Both the position numbers and the translations under genes were made by a program. This document shows positions 58,471 to 64,000 of a stretch of 64,000 nucleotides of DNA, one piece after another; positions within the stretch are counted from its first letter, which is position 1; every line of letters begins with the position of its first letter. The DNA comes from Paraspadella gotoi (lineage: Eukaryota; Chaetognatha), in the NCBI GenBank assembly GCA_051294375.1, contig CM119270.1:2704243-2768242 (forward strand). Direction: 5' to 3'. The notes beneath the pieces were generated by a model. The model was not told the DNA's origin, did not search any database, and saw nothing but the letters and a program-made list of their open reading frames with translations.

Positions 58471-58951
58471 TTGTAAACCCACAAAATGGATCAATTTCTC
58501 CTCTTTTTCAAATTTAACAGCTCATAAGTACAGTACATCTTCTTAACTCGATTAAAAATTACGTAATTTCATCTTTCATTCTTAATTTTCTTAATTAACT
58601 TCCACGAAAATAAAAAAATTTCAATTCTCAGTTCAAAAATTCTCTTTTTTGAAATGTTTATCTCTCCGCCCGACTGCGCCCCTCAGAGACGCAACACAAC
58701 AATGCCCTCGGTCCTGTTTTTTCGCTTTGACGTGATGTCGTTCGTTACGTGCGGACGATAACGCGATTGCGCGTGAGAATTTGAAAATTTCAACGCGCGT
58801 ACATTTTCAGACCTCAACAGAAAAAAAATGGCATCTTGACTTTTGTGTAAAGATTTTACTGTCCAGTCAGCAATGTCTCGATGGGTAATTCTGGGAAAGA
58901 TAGTATTTGTATGATGGGAGTGACGGAGGGGGACAGAGCCGACAGAGATTT

Positions 58952-58952
<1 letters not shown>

Positions 58953-59022
<70 letters not shown>
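58953..59022. repeat. (GA)n microsatellite
   Basis: A GA dinucleotide run of about 70 nt with one interruption. Confidence 0.95.
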
Positions 59023-59026
<4 letters not shown>

Positions 59027-59505
59027 AAGAAAAGAGAGATGAAAAGTAGGCAAATAGAAAGGAAAAGACAGATAGAGATAAAGAAAGGACGACCGCTGAT
59101 ATGAAAGAGAAGAAAGAGGGAGAGAGAGAGAGATCTCTTCTCTTCCAATTCTTGATTCCCTTCATTTCGTCAATCCAGACTTTCTATTAAGCGACGCGTT
59201 ATTAATAATCTCGAATCTCGAGTCACTCTCTCTCGCGATCGCAACCGGGTTGCAGTCAATTTCACACTTGATCGCATCTAATCCACTTTCCGACTTTCGG
59301 TTGATCGCATTTCAATTTTCTCCGACGTCAAAGTCGATGCCTGATCGCATTTTTGACTGTATATTTGCGATTGCATTTCTCATTTTCTTTTTTTTTTTCG
59401 AAGTATTTATTTCATTCACCTTTGATGATTTCATTTTTCACAATGACTCCTTTTATAATTCTTTCTTGACTTTTTCGGCTCAAACGTTTCTACGCTCAAG
59501 GATTA

Positions 59506-59575
59506 CGGGTCAGAATGGAACATGAGACCTTGTGGTCATGAGTCGATGGCTTAAGTCAATGAGCCACCGGGTCAG
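59506..59575 (-). repeat. tRNA-like relic, possibly a SINE head
   Basis: On the - strand, GACCCGGTGGCTCATTGACT resembles the start of a tRNA with an A box. About 40 nt later GGTCTCATGTTCCATTCTGA resembles a decayed B box and T arm, and GACCC recurs at the end. The anticodon arm is not clean, so it is not a working tRNA. A tRNA-derived SINE fragment is the best guess. Confidence 0.35.
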
Positions 59576-59660
59576 AACTGCGTTGTAAAGGAAAGACGAA
59601 AGGAAAAGGTCAATTATCCTCAGTTGTCACAAACTCTGATTTCACTAACCGATGGGATAG

Positions 59661-59727
59661 AGAATGTTAAAAAATGTTAAAGAATGTTAAAAAATGTTAA
59701 AGAATGTTAAAAAATGTTAAAGAATGC
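59661..59727. repeat. 11/22-nt tandem repeat
   Basis: AGAATGTTAAAAAATGTTAA-type units alternate AGAATGTTAAA and AAATGTTAAAG, about three 22-nt periods. Confidence 0.95.
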
Positions 59728-60100
59728 AAGACAAATGACGGAAATATCTTCAGAGCTCACATCTCGACTTAGCGTGGGTGGCCTGTGGGCAATCTCGCCC
59801 ACACTCACAAAATGGCGTATCTCCTCTTCATCCTTTCAAGTTCCTTCATCTTATCGACTAAACAGAGCGACGTTGTGAACAATCGTTCACAGTTCATTGT
59901 TCGACTTCACGGAATCACAATGCTTCGACGATCACTTTTTCACGTGACTTGAAGCTGTGATCCGACGCCTTCGCTTTGTGAAAAAGACTTCCTCACCTTC
60001 GCTTTCAACTTCGTTTCACCCAAATTTCTTCGATTCACAAAAATCGATTCCACGATTTCTCGTATAACGACTTCACTCGAGAGGCCAAAGGTCAAACTGT

Positions 60101-60275
60101 GGCAATGACACCAATGGCGGGGCGAATGGCAACGGCCAGAGGGCGAATGGTAATGACGCGGAGAGGGCGAATAGCAATGACCAAAGGGCGTAATGCGGAG
60201 AGGGCGAAGGGCGACGACCAAAGGGCGAATGGCAGATAGAGCAACTGGCAACGGTCAGAAGGCGAATGGCAGCGA
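60101..60275. repeat. degenerate minisatellite of GGGCGAATGGCAA type
   Basis: Units of about 20-22 nt around AGGGCGAATGGCAATGACCA, eight or so diverged copies. Confidence 0.8.
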
Positions 60276-60339
60276 CCAAATGTTATTAGCAGAAAAGGGA
60301 CTGGACTTCAAATTAATGTTCTTATCAATGTAAAATAAG

Positions 60340-60795
60340 GAATGGCTTCGATAAATAATTAGGAATGGCATCGATTTAAAATGAGAAATGGCATCGATGA
60401 AACATGAGAAATGGCATCGATCAAAAAAGAGGAATGGCATAGATGAAAAATGGAGAATGGCATCAATGTAAAATGAGAAATAGCATCGATGAAAGATGAG
60501 GTATGGCATCGATGTAAAAAAAGGAATGGCATCATTAAATTATGAGGAATGACATGGATGAAATATAAGGATTGGAATAAATTTAAAATGAGTAATGGCA
60601 TCGATGAAAAATGAGGAATGGCATCGATGAAAAATTATAAACTATATTGATTCAAAATGAAGAAATACATCGATAAGAAATGAGGATCGAATGGTATCGA
60701 TGTAAAATAAAGAATGGCCTATATAAAAAAAATAAGGAATGGCATCATTGAAAAATGAAGAATGGCATCGATAAAAAATGAGGAATGGCATCAAC
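60340..60795. repeat. 23-nt minisatellite, about 19 copies
   Basis: The unit is about ATGGCATCGATGAAAAATGA plus GGA. Copies differ by substitutions and a few indels. It directly follows the GGGCGAATGGC array and shares ATGGCA with it. Confidence 0.95.
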
Positions 60796-61805
60796 GCGGC
60801 AGCTTATGGCGATTCGGAAAGAGGAATGGGTCCATAGCCGAGACCGAATAACGACGACGGCCGAGAATGTGTGGGAACGAGTGGCAAAGGGCGAAGCGAA
60901 ATGCCATCTGGTCACGACGCTGAAGGTTACGTCGATGGTTTTTCGCTCCAGCGAACGTGGTTAACTGCCGTCGTCCTCGTCGTCGTCGTCGTCGTCGTTA
61001 TCGTCTTTGAGTTCGTCGTCGTCGTCGTCATCTTCGGTCGTCGTCGTTTGCAATGTCCTTCTCTCGGTTATTGTTTTCGTTGTGAAGGATTTCAAAAGGA
61101 CAGTGAGTTGGATTTCTCGGAAATGGAGTTTGGGGCTATTTTTAATTTATTTTTTTATGACAAAAAAGTGTCCGATATAAAACTAACAAATTTTAAGATC
61201 AAATAAAGTCGGACAAGAAAAAAAGACCGCCTAACGATACAAGGACAATACGTTTACCACGAAAGCCACTTCATTGTAGATTCGGTAAAGTGGGGGTCTA
61301 ATGCCTCGATGCCCTAATTCGCCCAGTTAGTTAATACTGAGCACTGCCTCCGTTTCCATTCGAGGGACATGCGCCTTCAAAACTGTCCTGGAGTCTCAAG
61401 GGCGTTAAGAAAAAAAAAAGAGTTGGGGCTTGTCTTCCCCCCTTCTACCCCCCCCCGCCCCCCGGGGGCAGCCTAACGCGAGTTCTGCCCCGCGGGTGAC
61501 ATTACCCCCCCCCGCCTCCATCGCCACCTATCGGGTTTCCACAACATTCGTAGTAATGACGTCGTTCGACTTCGAGAATTAAAGGTTCGCGGAAATCGTT
61601 GGAAGTTGGCGATGGAAATTAAGGACCTGCCTTGCTTTTTTTTGGGGGGGAGTGGTTACTTTTGTACCCTTGCCTTTTTTTTTGTGTTTTTTTTCTTTAC
61701 TGGCCTACTAGCTTGCTTGCTTGATACTTGCTTGCTCGACTGCTTCCTTGTTTTCATGCTGTGTTTTTTTATTTTTTTTCTTTCTTTCCTTTTTTTATTA
61801 TTTTT

Positions 61806-61837
61806 TTTCTCTCTCTCTCTTTCTTTCCTTCTTTCCT

Positions 61838-61901
<64 letters not shown>

Positions 61902-61913
61902 TCCTTCTTTCCT

Positions 61914-61945
<32 letters not shown>

Positions 61946-61948
61946 TCA
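61806..61948. repeat. (TTTC)n microsatellite next to a splice acceptor
   Basis: A TTTC tetranucleotide array that ends TTTCAG directly at the start of the exon at 61950, so it serves as the polypyrimidine tract. Confidence 0.95.
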
Positions 61949-61949
61949 G

Positions 61950-62243
61950 TTTGACGATGTGTATAAGCGTTACGACGCCGTTACCGTCGTTACGGTGAGA
62001 AAAAGACCCATTGTGACGCCGCCTCACGATGTGACGCCGCCTCACGATGTGACGCCGTCTCGCGAGGTGACGCCATCCGAGTCGACGCCGCGAAAGTCGC
62101 GCCATTCAAGGGGAGGAGCGTCGTTAGTGAGAGAGACGCCTGGAATCGACGCCCAAAACGGAAACTATGAAGGAAACGACGCCGAAATTCGATTCCGCGC
62201 CCGAAAGTTCTTTACTTGGAAAAAACCGGCGTTCTTATACTAG
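61950..62243 (+). CDS. last exon of an unidentified gene
   Basis: After TTTCTTTCAG the frame FDDVYKRYDAVTVVTVRKRP is open to TAG at 62241-62243 (97 aa). AATAAA lies near 62287, fitting a terminal exon. It carries three near-identical VTPPHDVTP-type repeats (VTPPHD, VTPPHD, VTPSRE, VTPSE), then a basic stretch and ends RKFFTWKKPAFLY. Base composition is coding-like and unlike the repeats around it. I do not recognise the gene, and its earlier exons are not found with confidence. A long unspliced frame through the (TTTC)n array is an artefact. Confidence 0.55.
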   Translation, partial: FDDVYKRYDAVTVVTVRKRPIVTPPHDVTPPHDVTPSREVTPSESTPRKSRHSRGGASLVRETPGIDAQNGNYEGNDAEIRFRARKFFTWKKPAFLY

Positions 62244-63276
62244 AATTCAATATGATTTTAAAATGTGACATAGAAAAATTAAATGAATAAATTTTGAATG
62301 AAAAAATGAGAGACATATTTGGGTCTTAGTTTAAGACCTTTATTCTATCTCAAATTTAAAACCAAAACAAAATTTAAATCCTAAACGTGTTGACACATAT
62401 TTTGATTTCGTACTGCGTAATAATAGTATATTAGTCAATCGGCGCATATTACTATTGAGCGGCGTAAATTGAAACTCTTTAAAATCCGCACATCGAATGC
62501 TTGTGCCTCCCAAAATCTGACGCATCGCTTCTCTCTCGTGTCAAACTTCAATTTTTTTTTTTAAATTGGGTTTAATTTCGTGGGATTGAAACCCTAACGT
62601 TTTATGAGAAAACGGTTTAGCAAAATATATGTTAAGAATGTCGAGGAGGAAGCCAAAACTGTTTTGAAGAAAACAATATTTTGTAAAGGTGTTTTTCTCT
62701 AATTTAAAACCGCATTTTTTTTTCGTTTTCCCGAGGTTTTTCGAAAGTTTTTTTCGAAAACGGTTACGAGTTCAACGAGATTAAAAAAGACAATTTTAAC
62801 AGTTTTTTTTCTTCTGGTTTTTAGCGTCGACTGATGTCGCTTTTGGTCGTCGTTATTGTTATCGTCGTTGTCGTTGTCGTTTCGTGTTCTCGACTTCGTC
62901 TTCTTCATTTGACGGAGACAATTATCTTCCGATTCTTCCTCTCAATCATTTTTTAATTCATTTCGTTGTTCTTATGTTTGTTTGTTTTCTTTTTCGTTTA
63001 ATTAACATCTTCGGGATTCGCGGATGACGCCCCGCCCAAAAAATAAATCCCCCTGGCGTCAAACGCGTTTGAGGAATCGTCGCTCGGTGAAAGGGATCGT
63101 CGTTGTCGTCGTCGTCGTCGTGATTGGAAATGGGTGGAAATGGGAGAGGGTGGGTAACCTTTACGAAGGGGGGGTTATGGGGAGGACCGGGCAGGTCACC
63201 TTTCTCTTTCGGTTTTGACTCGAGGGCGAAAAGTCCTTTACGCGTCGTCGTCGTCGTTGTGGTCGTAGTCGTATGT

Positions 63277-63424
63277 CTCATCATCATCATCATCATCATC
63301 AATCATCATCATCATCAGTCATCAGTCTCATCATCATCATCATCATCATCATCAAATCATCATCATCGTCGCCGTCGTCATCATCGTCATCCATCAATCG
63401 CCGTCGACGTCGTCGCCATCATCA
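63277..63424. repeat. (CAT)n trinucleotide tract
   Basis: CAT/TCA repeats in blocks broken by short variants (AATCATC, CAGTCTC), passing into CGTCGC-type triplets. Confidence 0.95.
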
Positions 63425-63682
63425 TGGTCGTACTCGTTTGCCAACGTCCGTGATTTGAAGAAGGAAACTGAGGTTAGGGGCCGGGTGCGCGGCCCGGGGG
63501 GCGAGGGGCGGAAGAGACGGGCGGATGTGGGCTCGGTCGGGTGGGGGCGCAGTTTTAAGGGCTGCTTAGGAGTAAAGGTTGTTGTGGTCGTCAAGAAAGG
63601 CAATCCTTCCTTCGAAGTCACGATGGAAGTTCTTAACTCATTTGGACAAACATTTTGGAAAGAGAGATCTCTAACGACGCTC

Positions 63683-63836
63683 TCTCTCACGATAAGTCTT
63701 TGCTTCCAAAGAGGCGAAGAGTCTCTGCTTCCAAAGAGGAAAAGTCTCTGCTTCCGAAGAGGCCAACAGTCTTTGCTTCAAAGAGGCCAAGTGTCTTTGC
63801 TTCCAAAGAGGCGAAGATTTTGCTTCCAAAGAGGCG
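63683..63836. repeat. 22-26-nt minisatellite, about 6 copies
   Basis: The unit is about GTCTTTGCTTCCAAAGAGGC plus GAA. Each unit contains CTTTG and CAAAG in inverted orientation. It stays open in several frames on both strands; on the - strand it reads as SLEAKTLG/LFGSK-type 8-residue repeats. Confidence 0.9.
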
Positions 63837-64000
63837 GCGGTACAATCGCTTTACGTTTCTCGAAGCCTCAATCTTGGACTCATCTGCGCGACGAACGGGA
63901 CACGCCCATTGACGGCGTGATGAGCGATGGCGCCGCTGCGACTCTGTCACAATGATGTCGTTCGACGCCACGTGCGTGACTCATTGAGAGAGAGAGAGAG

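Larger units (their letters stand above)
57345..61949. other. repeat-rich region without a clear gene
   Basis: C/T-rich tracts (57,400-57,840), (GAC)n low complexity (57,900-58,030), poly-T (58,290-58,324), TC and GA runs, several minisatellites and (GTC)n at 60,970-61,055. One possible small exon ends at 57,897 with CGTAAG|GTGACC and reads GFKSNWFENKHCITRK; it might belong to the gene whose last exon is at 61950. I could not link the two. Confidence 0.5.
62244..64000. other. 3' flank and simple-repeat DNA to the window end
   Basis: AT-rich 3' flank, then GTC and CAT trinucleotide tracts (62,830-63,425), a GC-rich stretch (63,460-63,560) and a minisatellite at 63,683-63,836. A GA run ends the window. 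No gene is supported. Confidence 0.6.

Noticed and set aside
61606-62105. Long frame running through (TTTC)n into the last exon
   Set aside because: The part before 61950 is microsatellite translation; the splice acceptor TTTCAG explains the real exon.

Overview
The window is from an animal nuclear genome. Genes are split into many small exons with GT-AG introns, coding exons are GC-rich, introns and intergenic DNA are AT-rich, and there are many (GA)n/(TC)n, (AAAG)n and trinucleotide microsatellites. A creatine kinase rather than an arginine kinase argues against an arthropod or nematode. A spiralian or other marine invertebrate fits best, but the sequence does not fix the phylum. One 10-base run of N (8931-8940) marks an assembly gap.

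Four conserved genes lie head to tail on the + strand: translation initiation factor eIF5 (218-3188, 8 exons), cytoplasmic-type creatine kinase (6518-11217, 7 coding exons, with possible upstream exons from about 4.3 kb), the presynaptic active-zone scaffold RIM (16167-24899, 11 exons, 1647 aa), and a CEP135/TSGA10-family centriolar coiled-coil protein (29843-51216, 17 exons). The exon phases I worked out join correctly in all four, except for one single-base frameshift in CEP135. CEP135 also lacks a recognisable N-terminal microtubule-binding part in this window.

A two-exon gene lies on the - strand inside a CEP135 intron (47252-47766). It encodes a small secreted cysteine-rich protein, with matching splice phases and an AATAAA signal just past the stop. 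It is the most interesting unannotated-looking gene in the window.

Mobile DNA dominates two places. The fifth CEP135 intron (31742-44058) holds a Ty3/Gypsy-like LTR element of about 10 kb (32919-43184). It has LTRs, broken gag, RT (YVDD), RNase H and integrase remnants, a tandem array of hairpins, and a broken env-like third ORF; it sits inside an (AAAG)n microsatellite. Just past CEP135 is a second, gag-only element (52150-57344) with direct terminal repeats and an intact gag-like ORF of 532 aa related to the first element's gag. A 2.66-kb foldback element with a GCTC target duplication is inserted in it. Smaller foldback/MITE-like structures occur at 3991-4062, 13756-13863 and 19821-20190.

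From 57.3 kb to the end the sequence is mostly simple repeats and minisatellites. It contains one convincing last exon of an unidentified + strand gene (61950-62243) and a tRNA-like relic.
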